DNA of 64,000 bases from Terana coerulea (lineage: Eukaryota > Basidiomycota > Agaricomycetes > Polyporales > Phanerochaetaceae): NCBI GenBank assembly GCA_024811115.1, contig JAKOGH010000008.1, positions 124,001-188,000 of the forward strand, given 5' to 3'. The position numbers and the translations under genes are program-made. Below are positions 50,558-61,475 of the stretch, one piece after another. The notes under the pieces were generated by a model that was not told the DNA's origin, searched no databases, and saw nothing but the letters and a program-made list of their open reading frames with translations. The first letter of the stretch is position 1; each line of letters begins with the position of its first letter.

Positions 50558-51503
50558 TCACACATCCAGCCCTCTCGCCCGGGTAGGCCACTGACTGATC
50601 CTGTCCATCGCCCAGCACCCCTCTCCGCCCACAATGCGCTCCTCCCAATCCTCCCGCGCGCTGGGGCGCAGCATCTGCCCGACGTTTCCGTCGTGGAACG
50701 GCGACTCGGCGAGCACGAGCCTGTTCCGCTTGTCCGCCTCCTTCAAGCGGCCGAGGCCGAACCGCGGCGCGTGCGAGCTGTGTGCGAAGCGCGCGATGCT
50801 GCTGTCGGGCACGATGATGACGGCCGCGAGCGTCGGCGGGAACAGCGGCGGGTCCTCTACATCGGGTTCCGGCTGCGCGCCGCGCACGAACGCCTGCAGC
50901 CCGGCGAACAGCTCGTCGGACATCGTCCAGACCCCGGCGAGGCGGAGGCGCTCGAGGCGCGGCGCGCGGCGCGCGAAGAGCAGCGCGGTGTCGCAGGCCG
51001 AGAGCAGGTGCAGGCGGCGCAGCGCGGGGAACGCGCGCTGCAGCTCCGCGCCGGACGCGACGGGCGTCGGGTGCTGGAAGTAGCCGTGCAGCGTGAGCTC
51101 CTCGAGGCACGGGAAGGGATTGCAGAGCACGCTCGCCGAGTTGATGTCCTCCCTGGCCGAGCAGCGTCGTGAGCGTGCGCAGGTCGGGCCCGACGTGCTG
51201 CATTATGCGCTGCAGGACGTGCAGCTGCTGCTCGCGCGTGCCCGTCGTGGCCTGCCGGCGCGCGAGCCCCCGGGAGAGGAAGAGGTGCCGCACCCGCCGG
51301 TGTTCTGGTGCACGGCGGTCGAGGACGTGCAGGAAGCGATACATGCGCACGGCGCCGAGCAGCGCGACGCTGTGCAGTTGTACGGGGAGGACTGTGTCAC
51401 GAAAGTAGCGACATGTCTGTGAAATGGCGCATCCGGTGCGGCCGCCGTCTACACAGGCGTAGGAGAAGATTCGGGTCCAGGTCTCGATAGGAAAGCGGTC
51501 CAT
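50558..51503 (-). CDS. F-box protein; one-base frameshift
   Basis: Probable substrate adaptor of an SCF ubiquitin ligase. ATG 51503 gives MDRFPIETWTRIFSYACVDG then CAISQTCRYFRDTVLPVQLH, an N-terminal F-box. The rest is a leucine-rich, LRR-like region (CLEELTLHGYFQHPTP, ALRRLHLLSACDTALLFARR, RLERLRLAGVWTMSDELFAG), ending ISQWPTRARGLDV at 50558. The frame slips at 51151-51153 (CCC on the plus strand, CC expected), joining LTTLLGQ to EDINSASVLCNPFPCLEEL. After removing one base the length is 945, 314 residues. Expanded families of such F-box proteins are usual in Agaricomycetes; the substrate cannot be inferred. Confidence 0.82.
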
Positions 51504-51835
51504 GGTGGTCCGCTGCACAGTGCTAATAAGGCCATGGCGGTTGACGTTGTCAAGGGTTGTCAGAACGAGAAGTTCTCAGGCGTTAGAGCGTAAGTGATCG
51601 TTCGGGTTCTAGTCAAGGTTCAGAACGCAGTACGGCGTCCAAGCGTGACAACCTCTGCGTGACTAATCTCCCAATACTCATTTACCTCTGTTGCTAGACT
51701 GAGAGCCTGTAGACAGTGGTACTGTATCTTACAGCCATCGACAATGCTAATTTCCCGTAGTCGAGTGTCTAGAAAGACCTCTGATATCTCCAAGAAATAG
51801 ATATTAACATCGAACGAACTTTTACAAAATAGAAC
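51504..51835. other. Intergenic, no gene
   Basis: 332 bases between same-strand genes; AT-richer near 51740-51830, probably the 3' UTR of the ELYS-like gene. Nothing else seen. Confidence 0.5.
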
Positions 51836-54312
51836 TCATCGCTGCTTCCGCGTTCTGCCCTTGGCCGGTGTCCGCGCACCTGCGGCAGCACTCCTCCTCG
51901 TCCTAGGAGCCTCAGGCGACGCCGGCTCCGGCGATGACGAGCCACGGTCTGACGCCAGCCTCGACGACCGCCTCGTCACCCGCGGCGCCGCCTTCTCCTT
52001 GACATCATCGCTCGTCTTGGAGGCCCGCGACGATTTCCGCGTCGGCCGCCCGGTGGACGTACCCGACGCAGGCAGCGGCGGGACGGCGTCCTCCTCCTCG
52101 TCCACGAACGCGCCCGGCACGCTCCGCGCGAGGTCGTCCCGCGAGCTCTGCGTGCGCGACATGCGCTGCGGCTGCTTCCGCGACGGCCCGCGCGAGGCAG
52201 ACGGCGTCGGGGGCGCGGACGGCTGTCGGCTGCTGGTGCCGGCGGCGCGCGCTCCCGGCTCTCCCGTTCGCTCACGTCGTCGTTATCCTGTCTGAACGCG
52301 CCGGGCGGGGCGGGCGTCGCCGATGGCGCTTTGCTTACGTGCGATAGTCGCTGGGGATAACCCACTGCATCGAACACCGACTCCGAGAACCCGCGGTCCG
52401 CCTTCGCGTCCAGTGGCGACAGCTCGCCGTTGCCGGGCGAATGGACCTCGTCTGCACCGGATTGGGCCATCTCGACGTCGTCGTCGTCGGTGTTCGGTTG
52501 TTCGAGCAATTCAGCCACATCCAGGGCAGAACCTGTTGACATGTCCGGATCGTATAGCGGCGGCCGCTTCGGGGAGGGCTCCTCAGGTCGAGGACGTTTC
52601 GAACCGGCGGATGGGCCCTGCGCCACAGGGGGTCTGAAGAATGCATTCGGGGTTCTGTTGGCACTTCCTTTGGAGTCGAAGAGAGAGACGGGCTTGCTGC
52701 CGTTCGCAGAGATTGATGCATTGGCAGAGGTGGAAGACCCAATGATGGTCTCAATGGGTGTACCAGGTAAATAGCCGAGAGAGGGTGAATTAATGGAGGC
52801 GAGGATAGGGTCTGTGTCTTCCGGAGTGAGCTTCTTGGACTGATTCTGTTGCTCGAGGGGTACAGGAGCCTTGCCCGCAGAGATCGAGTCGAACATGCTT
52901 CGTACAGCGGCAAACGAGGTGGACGCATTGGTAGAAATCGGTCCTCCGAAACGAGGTGCACCAGAGCGTTGAGGTATAGGCAAAATGGGTGATTCAGCCA
53001 TGTTCGACTTCCGCGGATCCCGCTTGCTCTTGGGAGTGTCATTGCCGTTGGTCCTCGGCGACCGCATTTCGACTGTTCTGTTGGCTTCGCTCTCTTGAGA
53101 CATCTGTTCGAGCTCGGCCTCCAAGAGTAGACGTTCTGGCGCTGGCATAACGGCCATAATCTCCTCCATGACCTGCTTCCTGTCTGCGGCCACCTTGCGC
53201 GCTTGCTCGCTGAGCTTGCCGTTGAACGTGCCCCGGATAGGTTTCACTGCGAACTGCCTGTCCAACTTGACCGCCGCGCCGAGCTGTCCACTTTGTATCA
53301 GACGGACGCATGCGAGATCTTGTATAACAGGTATAGACGGGATAGGAAGGTCCAATGGCGGGTTCAGCGCATATTCATGAAGCAGGGTTTGTTCGTAGGC
53401 GGAGAATGGGAATGCCAGAAGTTGCGCGAGGGGCTTAGCGCGTGGCTTTGCTGTCGACCATAAATGAGCGAGAACTGAAGGAGTACGAGAAGTAGTGTCT
53501 TACGTGTGGTACACCAACGGAAGATATTGTGTATCAACCGAGGTCGGAGTGGCCCTTCTTCGGGGAAGCTACGTTGGTACTGCCATGCTTCCATTAGACT
53601 TGATTCTGCCAAGGCTATTGAGTACGCGTCAATGTCGTCCGGCTCCGTAAGAAGGGGCTTTGCAGTGCGAACGTATTTCAAAACCAATTCATTCGCATTT
53701 TCTTCAAGAGATATTGCTTGGAGAATTTTGGAAGTGTAGTCACGGTTCAAGCGTGCGTCTGAAAGCAAGGCCACAGCTCGCTGACAGGGGCTGCATAAGG
53801 TTAAGAGCAAGAGGCTAGTAAACTAGTACTTACCGGAACATCCACTCCAGAGTCCAAGTGCCAATACGCGTCCGCGAGGGCCACAAACTGTGGTGGTATG
53901 CAGCGGTCCTCCATGAACTTTTCTTCCCTGCCGTCCTGGTGCCATTTGAGCAGAAAGTAAATGAGACAATCCCTCTTGAGACCGTCATAGGTAGTGTCTT
54001 CTATAGCATCTAAGAGACGTTGGAGCCCGGGGACATCACGAGGAGGGTACAGAGCGTCAGGATGGTTCACGCCGCCGGCGGAAAGAAGTATATCGAAGAT
54101 GAGGGCGTCAGACATCCGAGCACGACGTTGTTCAACTTGATGCGGGACGGGTACGCGCCACGCAAACTTTTCTGGGAGGATTTCGAAGAGTACCGTCAAA
54201 TCTACGGCTTCCTCAGGCTGCGGTGCGCGCATGCAGGTCAGTGACGCGCATGTCGGACGGGGTGTCCAGAACTCACGGCCGCATTATCCTCGACGACCGA
54301 GATAGGTTCCAT
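51836..54312 (-). CDS. ELYS-domain protein (nuclear pore assembly related); one-base frameshift near the 3' end
   Basis: ELYS-family proteins link nuclear pores to chromatin or associate with the Nup107/84 complex. Exon 1 (54277-54312) reads MEPISVVEDNAA; intron 54218-54276; then PEEAVDLTVLFEILPEKFAW, DALIFDILLSAGGVNHPDAL, LIYFLLKWHQDGREEKF and PPQFVALADAYWHLDSGVDV. An alpha-helical region follows (IDAYSIALAESSLMEAWQYQ, QLLAFPFSAYEQTLLHEYAL), then a long disordered, acidic/Ser-Pro and finally basic tail (KSSRASKTSDDVKEKAAPRV, TRRSSRLASDR, GRTRKQR). The tail breaks frame at 52239-52240 (CC, CCC expected); correction gives GTSSRQPSAPPTPSASRGPS then RKQPQRMSRTQSS. Domain assignment is moderately sure. 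It shares a 212-bp divergent promoter with the uS5m gene. Confidence 0.78.
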
Positions 54313-54524
54313 TGCGTCTGGTGGCGAAATTGGCGTGAACCTACGAGGATATTGGCAGCATGCAGACGGGTGGTGGTCGAGGAACAAACCGACGCGCGCC
54401 ACAACGGTGAACACAACAAACGCCCTTTCACGTGATCTCCCAATTATTCCCAGAGCGCTTGCCGCCAGCACCCGGCGGCGGCAGAACGTCCAGCTCAAAC
54501 CACCACGACCCGACCAACATCGCC
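54313..54524. promoter_or_regulatory. Bidirectional promoter, ELYS-like / uS5m
   Basis: Only 212 bases separate the divergent ATGs at 54312 and 54525. No TATA box was seen, consistent with housekeeping genes. Confidence 0.5.
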
Positions 54525-55488
54525 ATGCTGCATTGGGCGCAACAGGGAACAAAACACGTTCTGCGGCAAGGTCAGCCATCGAATTTGCTCCTGTCGCCTT
54601 CCCGAGCAACCCTTCAGCGCACTACTCTCTTTACGACGCCGTTCATCCGGCACAACTCAACCTCGCCACCCGCGGACGCGCAGGGACAGCAGGCGGTCCA
54701 AGAGCATGAGATCCGGGATGCCCGGTCATATCCCGACCTCATGCAACGCGACGAGGTTCTCGATGATTTCTATATCCAAGACGTCCCGCGGAGTCGCAAT
54801 GCGCTCCTACGGAGGGAAAGTCACCCACCGTAACGAGATACCTCTCAACGTGCGAACTATGAGGAAAGCCTTGGCAGTCGAGGAACGGGGGAAGTCAGAC
54901 GAGCCAGACGTCTTCGACGGTCTAACAAAAGAGCAGCGAGCGCAGTTGCAAATATTCACCGCCATCTCCATCGGCGTGACGCATCAGACCTCGAAGGGCA
55001 AGCTTGGGCGCAGAAAAACGCTTGTGGTGGTCGGGAATGGGAACGGGCTGGTGGGATATGGGGAGTCGAAGAGTGATGAGCATCGCAGTGCGTACACGAG
55101 GGCTTTGAAGGAAGCGTTGCGGAACCTGGACACCGTCGACCGGTTCGAGAACCGGACGTTCTGGACGGACATGGAGACCAAGTTTGGGGCGACGAGGATC
55201 ATCATGCGCCCGCGCCCTGTTGGGTTCGGCTTGCGCTGCAACCCAAATGTGCACAGGGTGCTTCAGGCTGCCGGTATCAAGGACGCGAGCGTGAAGGTCT
55301 GGGGCAGCAGGACGCCGCAGAATGTCATCAAAGCTACGTTCCGCATGATTCAAGGAGGCAACGCGCCGCCGGGGATGGGCAATGGTATAGGTGGCGCGGG
55401 CGCGAGGTTGATGAAGGGACAGGGAATGCGGGCTGCTGGGGAGGTGGAGCGAGAGCGAGGGAGGAAGCTGATACCTTTGCGGTTGTAG
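54525..55488 (+). CDS. MRPS5: Mitochondrial small-subunit ribosomal protein uS5m; one-base frameshift
   Basis: Component of the mitoribosome small subunit, near the mRNA entry and decoding region. ATG 54525 starts MLHWAQQGTKHVLRQGQPSN, a Ser/Arg-rich presequence fitting mitochondrial import. The S5 RNA-binding domain has TAISIGVTHQTSKGKLGRRK then LVVVGNGNGLVGYGESKSDE. The C-terminal S5 domain has FGATRIIMRPRPVGFGLRCN, IKDASVKVWGSRTPQNVIKA and ERERGRKLIPLRL. The frame changes between DDFYIQDVPRSR and MRSYGGKVTHRNEIP at 54798-54799 (AA, one A expected). Removing one base gives 963 bases, 320 residues. Single exon. The ortholog is required for respiration in yeast, so a consensus error is most likely. 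Confidence 0.93.
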
Positions 55489-55983
55489 ACCATGGGTTCA
55501 TCGTCACGGGCTGCTTTCTGGTGCTACGCTACTCACAATGTTATTCTTTGTTCATATGCTGGAGACCTCTCTGCTACAACAACAGTGCGCACTGCTTGTC
55601 TGTCGCGCATGCGATACCCCAAGGTATCTTGCAGCGCTGTTCTCACAAGCTCGCATGGAACCAACACGCAAAAACAAGTTGAGACAACGGCATTCGATGA
55701 GTGAGCATACAGAGTGGCATAATTGGCATATGATCATGGGCAATGTACAAGTATGTACAACAACATTCCTCTAGGCGACTGATACAACAGTACACGATGA
55801 CGAATAAAGATAATGCGGTGGAATGTATGCAACAAATACGATAGGAATGTGTGATGCAATGCCGGTTGTGGTGATGTACATGTGCTAGACAATGTGGTGA
55901 GTGCGAGGAAAGCGTCCAATGCAAGTAAGCCAAGAAAGACCAGAAAATGTTTTCGAGTATCCAGACAAGAAAACGTAGACCCC
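55489..55983. other. Convergent intergenic region
   Basis: 495 bases, AT-richer than flanks, containing the uS5m and kinase 3' UTRs. No gene. Confidence 0.5.
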
Positions 55984-58371
55984 TTATGGCGAGGGCATCA
56001 CCGCGGCGAACAGCTTGCCTGGTGAGAACCAGTCCCGCGCCGACCTCAGTCGCCTCTTGGTGTTGCGCCGCCGTATGCCCTGGATGTTCTTCTCCTGCAC
56101 GCTCGTGCTCGTTGCGGCGGGAGTGTGAGGAGGCGACGCAGCAGGCGACGCGAAGCACGACAGAGCCGGCGGATGCCGTGGCGAGATCGATGTCGAGAGC
56201 GTCCAGTGCGTGACGAACTGCTGCTGCGAGCTCTCTGCGTCGTCGGCGTGTTGAGACGCAGGGGCGGGTGAGGGTGATCGCGATCGACGCGTGAATGCCA
56301 GACGGACAGGGTTGAGAAGTCGTGATTTACGTGAGCGGGATCGTGAGCGAGAACGTGATTCGGCGCGGGAGTATGAGACAGGCGTCGACGCCGATGGAGG
56401 GTGGACGAGAAACGACGACCCGAGCGTCGTTCCGAAAACGTCAGACTGGGACGCATGAGGAGTCGAGGTGTAGGAAAATGGCGGCACCCGGCTAGAGGCG
56501 GGAGACGGAACAAAGTTGAGGAAAGAGAAGGCCGGAGTCGTTTGACTCGACGAGGGGTGCGAGGGAACACTGCTCCAGTTGAGCGTCGACGGCGCATCGA
56601 CGGCCGTAGTGCTGGATAGAAACCCGAAGTCCAGACCCAGCACAGGCGACTCTGGGCGAGCCGCCGTCTCCGGTTGTGGCATACGCTGAGGCTCGTATGG
56701 CTCGTCGTCGTCGACTGGGTAGGTGTAGACGTCGAGATCGTCCATCGCATCCTCGTCGAAGTCGTACTCGGTCGGCGTCATGGCCATGCCCACGTCCTCA
56801 CCAGACGCCATGGTCTTCTCGGACTCGGCGACGTAGAACGACTCGTACGGGTCGTACTCGAAGTGAGCGGAGTCGAGGGCCGTCTGCATCGCCGAGGACC
56901 GAGCCGACAGCATGTCGACGTTCGACGTGTAGTAGTCGCTCGCCAGGCCGTTGATGTCGAGCGTGAGTCGCGCCGGCCGCTGCGTAGCGAAGGCCTCGTC
57001 GAGTCCCGGCGTCAGAGGTGGAGAAGGTATTGAGGAGGAGGAAGACACCAGAGAATACATCGATGGTCCGCTCGGAGTCCGCAAATCGTCGAACTCTCCT
57101 CCCGAGTACATGGAGGGAGAGGGGGACACAGAGCGAGTATCGTCGCGCGGACGAGCCGCCTTCTCGTAGAGCGAAGGATCCTCCCAAGAGTAGCGCGCAG
57201 AGGGGTGCGTGGCGAAGACCATCTCGGAGTCCGAGTCGAATCGGGAGTTCGCGGTTTGCTCGAGAAACTCATGGGTCTCGACGGCCGACTGGGGCTCCGG
57301 CTCCGGGATAGGTTCGGGGATGACGTCCGTCTCGCCGGTGGATGCGCTACCCTCCTCGTCCTCCTCGACGCCGACGCCGGCTTCCCAAGGACACCGAGCC
57401 ATGCTATCCTCGAAGAGGACATCGTCGGAGTAGAAGTTCTTGATCGTCTTCACTGCCTGGCGCATCTCGCGCAGGGTGAGGCGGTGGCGCCAGTCGACCT
57501 CGAGGGTGCGAACGAGCAGGGCGTTCACTTCGTCGGAGATAGGGAGGACAGTCGGAAGGAAGTTGACGGGGTCCTTCAGGTAGGCTTGGAACGTGCAGTC
57601 GTCGGCCGACGCGGACTTCCATGGGTTGCGGCCGGTAATGAGGTTGAGAAGAATAATGCCCAGCGACCAGATGTCGTTGAACAGCGGAGAATAGCTCTTT
57701 GTGGGAGCGAACTCTCCACCCTGACATTCTAGACGAGCCAGTCAGCGAGCGGAAATAGGTGTTAATGGCTCCGAATACGTACCCGGGCTCATATGATATA
57801 CACTGCCAGTACGAAACTCGGTGCTCATACGGTCAGTGGTAGCCAGACCAAAGTCCGTGATAGCGAGACGAAGACCGTCATCGAAACAGAGGATGTTCTC
57901 GGGCTTCAGGTCGCGGTGGTAAATATTCAGGGAGTGGCAATACTCAACTGCGTCGAGCAGCTGAAGGAACACCTCCCTGATGAGGTCATTGTTACCGAGA
58001 TACCTGCGGTGGTGGAGGATCTGCGTGAACAGATCGCCGTCCCCGCAGTAGTCCATGACGATCCAGGTAAACTGCGTGTCCTCGATGACGCGATGAAGGG
58101 TCACAACGCCAGGATGTGCTGAGGCGAGCTGATGAAGAGTGATTTCGCGGATGTGCAGCTGCCGCTGGCGAGCTGCGTTGCGCTTATTGGAGTGAGGGAG
58201 GCATTTCACTGCATACGAGACAGGATTCGGGGAGTATGTGTCGATAGCACGGTAGACGATGCCGTAGCCACCGTAGCCCAGGATTTCGACGAGTTCCAGC
58301 GCGCCGTTGTCGATGATGGTGCCCACTTGTGGTGGCGATGGCGAGCTTGAGGACTGAGCGGTGGCGACCAT
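55984..58371 (-). CDS. Serine/threonine protein kinase (Ran1/Sks1/Ksp1-like) with long disordered tail
   Basis: ATG 58371 (MVATAQSSSS). The kinase domain spans about residues 20-300: ILGYGGYGIVYRA (P-loop), YAVKCLP (ATP-anchoring Lys), YHRDLKPENIL (catalytic loop), ITDFGLATTD (Mg-binding DFG), SVYHMSPECQG (APE-like), FNDIWSLGIILLNLITGRNP and LEVDWRHRLTLREMRQAV. All catalytic residues are present. One intron, 57729-57782. The 450-residue tail is acidic and Ser/Pro-rich (PEPIPEPEPQ), then SR-rich (RAESRSRSRSRSRKSR) and ends DWFSPGKLFAAVMPSP. The domain resembles the fungal Ran1/Pat1, Sks1/Vhs1 and Ksp1 group linked to nutrient and differentiation signalling (inference from similarity pattern). 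No frame break. Confidence 0.87.
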
Positions 58372-60499
58372 CGTGCGTGAGGATGAGGAGGAAAGGGGGA
58401 AGAGCGCGGAGGAGCGAGAATGTAGCCCGTACAGTAGTGAGGAGTGCCCTGGAGGAAGGGGACAAAGTCGGGCGAGAGGGGGTATTTTAAAGGTGGGCAA
58501 CGTGACAGGGGGGCTGGGTTGGGCGTGTATAACATGAGGCTTCCGTGATCTTCGTGTTCAGGCTCCGGATAACTGGAGAAGTCGCGGCAACGTGTGCAGG
58601 GACCTAATGGAGGAAGTTACACGCCCTCGGTTATCCGAATGTGGGTTGAATGAACGACGGGTCAAGTCCGTGTATTTGAGCTTGAGCACGCTGCGGGTGC
58701 CCGTATCAGAGCCGGAAATCGCTCGTCGATCGCCACCAGCCAAGTCCGGGACTCGGGGTTTGGGCTGTGAGCTATCTGGAGCGTGTTGTAAATAGAGCGA
58801 AAGGAGGCGTTGTGTCATCGACTTTCTTTGACTACTGAACCTGGCCATGCTGAGGAGAGCAAAGCCGACCAGGGGGCGCCCGGGCAATTAGGAGCAGATC
58901 GGATCGGGGCCCGCTCTCATACACGCGTATCTGAGATTTCCCAGTGCCATCAGTGTGTACACGATCAATGTCCGCCTCGGCTCACCGAGCGCTGCGGCAT
59001 CTTGACTGTAGGCTCTTGTCGCCGAATACTAGGGTTTGTCCATTCTGCGCTTTGTTGCCGTTAATGCACCGTTTGGTGCGTGGCAGCTGTCTTCATTGTC
59101 GCATTGCGATGCAGGTTGAACGTCCCTATTCCAACACGAGGAAGCATTTCAGTCGTATTCGAAGTCATCCCAGGAGGCCAGACCACGCACCACAAAACAC
59201 ATGGGTCTGTCAACAAACGCTTGCGAGACAGCATAGCAGCTTGAGCGTTGAAGCTATCTTCTACAAGGTTTCCGAGGTGGCGCGCGCCTGCATTTGCTGC
59301 CGAACGGAACTGCTTGGAACCAAATGAATTCTCCATGTCCGCTGACTCTACATGAAACCCTTTGAGCAAGTCTAGGTTCAGGGACCAAGCACTCACCGTC
59401 TGGAACTATCGTCTTAGCGGCGAAGAAAACGGGGTGTGGCCTCACGCAGAACCACGAATTGGTCGCGGTACCAGGGAATACACCTTGTGGCGGCGGCGGT
59501 GGCAGCAGCAGCAGCAGCTACAGCCACTTGTGAGCATATCTCTAAATCATGCTCGAAGAGAAGAACGCACACCATCCATAGGTTGCACAGACTAGCATTG
59601 TAACCTAAATAAAATGCAGGCATCCGGTCAGGCAGGGAGCGCTACCCTACCATATACGCATATAAGATAAAACCAGGCGAGCTTAGCGGTCGTCTCAATC
59701 TGTGATTGAGCACCACACTTGCTGTAGGAAAGTCAGTGCGGGGCATGGCACTTTTCTAAAGTTCCAACGAAATCGATAGTCCTATGCCTTTCCCTATTCG
59801 CTATGTGAGCACACAGCAGACCCGCTCAGCCGTTTGGCCCGCGAGCATTAGCAGACAACACGTAGTGAACGCTCAGAACATAAGACGGGCAACATCGATG
59901 AACTGTGGGACAATAGACTCACAAGCGCGACGCTCTATGGTTAACGGATATGCTTTGCGATCTTGGCTGATGCGCATGGTCTGGGTGTGGCATTGCGGTG
60001 CAAACGGACCGAAGCAAATTAATGACCGTGAGCACTTCAGGAGTGCACCTCCAGCCCGAGCTCTGATAGAAAATTCTTCAATCAACACGACTATAGGGCA
60101 CTAATAAACACGCACCTATCGTTCATCGGGGCTATGCACGCTATGTTACATCGCTTAGACTCAACTTAAGGGGATCCAGAGGAGCCGGGTAAGGAGAAAA
60201 ACCTGTCGTTGTTCATCCTCGCTACTTGTCACGACGTCATACATGTGCAGCCTTTCTCTACCCAGTGCCCTGAAGCGAGATTCTGCCATGTCATGGATGG
60301 ACATTGCCCTCTGCGGAATGCAAATCCTTGCTTCGACGGTGTGCGGCATTGGCGCTTTCTTGAATGTCGGAAGAACCTGCAGGGGTGCCGGAGCTCGTTC
60401 GAGGGTGGGCCGAGAACCGTTCGGTCCAAGCTTGCGAGTAGAGTTGGACGCCACCGGCTTCTTCAAGGGTGTAGATAGCAGCCTTTTCAGAGATAGGTT
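58372..60499. other. Intergenic 2.1 kb, no gene recognised
   Basis: Holds the kinase promoter and LSM8 3' flank. A GGC then CAG trinucleotide tract lies at about 59490-59518. Minus-strand frames at 60161-60503 show no conserved motif. Confidence 0.4.
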
Positions 60500-60997
60500 T
60501 CAATAGCGAATGGGTGGCAAAGGTTCTGCGCGTATCGAAGACAGGTCGACAGCCTGATCAGCTGCTTCATCAAGCTCGCCAATTAGCACGCTAGAGGGAC
60601 AGAAAGGGAAGTTCAATGAGGCCGCGCAACGATGGCGCATGTAAGACGCAACGTACATTTGGTCACCCTTGACGAGGTACAATCCCAGCGGAATCTCCTC
60701 CACGCCTTCCTCCATGCTGTACACTCGCTCTTTCGAGTCGGATAGCACGACGTTTGACTTCTGGTCGAATCCAGCCATGACACCCTAGAACATCGACAAA
60801 ACAATTTGTGGGGAGCAGGCGTACAGCTTGTAAGTTCAGCTACTCTCAGGAAGCTTGACGTAGTAAGAGACTCACGACTATTGCACGGCCATCCTGAAGG
60901 ATAAGTAGGACACGTTCTGTACAGTCCACAATCAGATTCGATCGAGTATGAAAAGGCGAATCAACTTACGGTCGACATAGCCTTGCAGGCTAGCCAT
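60500..60997 (-). CDS. LSM8: LSm8, U6 snRNA-associated Sm-like protein
   Basis: Subunit specific to the nuclear LSm2-8 ring, which binds the U6 snRNA 3' end and supports splicing. ATG 60997 starts MASLQGYVD; four exons join to DQRVLLILQDGRAIV, GVMAGFDQKSNVVLSDSKER and VYSMEEGVEEIPLGLYLVKG, then DQIVLIGELDEAAD and IRAEPLPPIRY. Both Sm motifs are present: Sm1 (GVMAGFDQKSNVVL) and Sm2 (IVLIGEL). About 96 residues, the normal size. Splicing keeps the frame throughout. Divergent from the GH28 gene with 478 bases between the ATGs. Confidence 0.95.
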
Positions 60998-61475
60998 CTT
61001 CAGGAGTCAGCGGCAGGCGTGGGGCGAAAACAAAGGTCGAGGCGTACTTCTGCACTGAGTGCCTAGACTAAGTCACGGTGCCGACCCGACTGGGGTCCGC
61101 GCTGCTCTACGCGTGCGAGCGGTCGGGGTCCTCCCGCCCCACGTTAGGCGCTGAAGAGCGTTAACGTGGTTGACCGTGACCATGACCAGGCAAGTCGCCT
61201 GACCTGTGCCTTTCGAATAACACTAGCTGATCCTTTCGCAAATAGCTTGCGGTTCACAGAGCCTGCCGGCGGGTTGCGACGGTCCGCTCGGTGGTGTCTA
61301 TTCATCCACACTGTCACGCAGCGAGTCCACAGAGCATCATGACCATGCGCGAAGTGCAGCCGCGAACCAAATCTTACGTCGGCGAGCTCATAAAAGCGGG
61401 CGGAGAGCATGCTGCATGAGTGGATCTCGACCTCAACTCACCCATCTACTCTCCTGAGCTCTTCTGGTTCTCTTG
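60998..61475. promoter_or_regulatory. Divergent intergenic region, LSM8 / exo-polygalacturonase
   Basis: 478 bases with no gene. A cataaaag sequence at about 61389-61396, roughly 80 bases before ATG 61476, is a plausible TATA-like element for the GH28 gene. Near the ATG, tctactctcctgagctcttc is pyrimidine-rich. Confidence 0.4.

Noticed and set aside
59488..59520. GGC/CAG trinucleotide tract as a possible coding poly-Gln
   Set aside because: Surrounding frames have no homology and no exon structure; treated as simple repeat.
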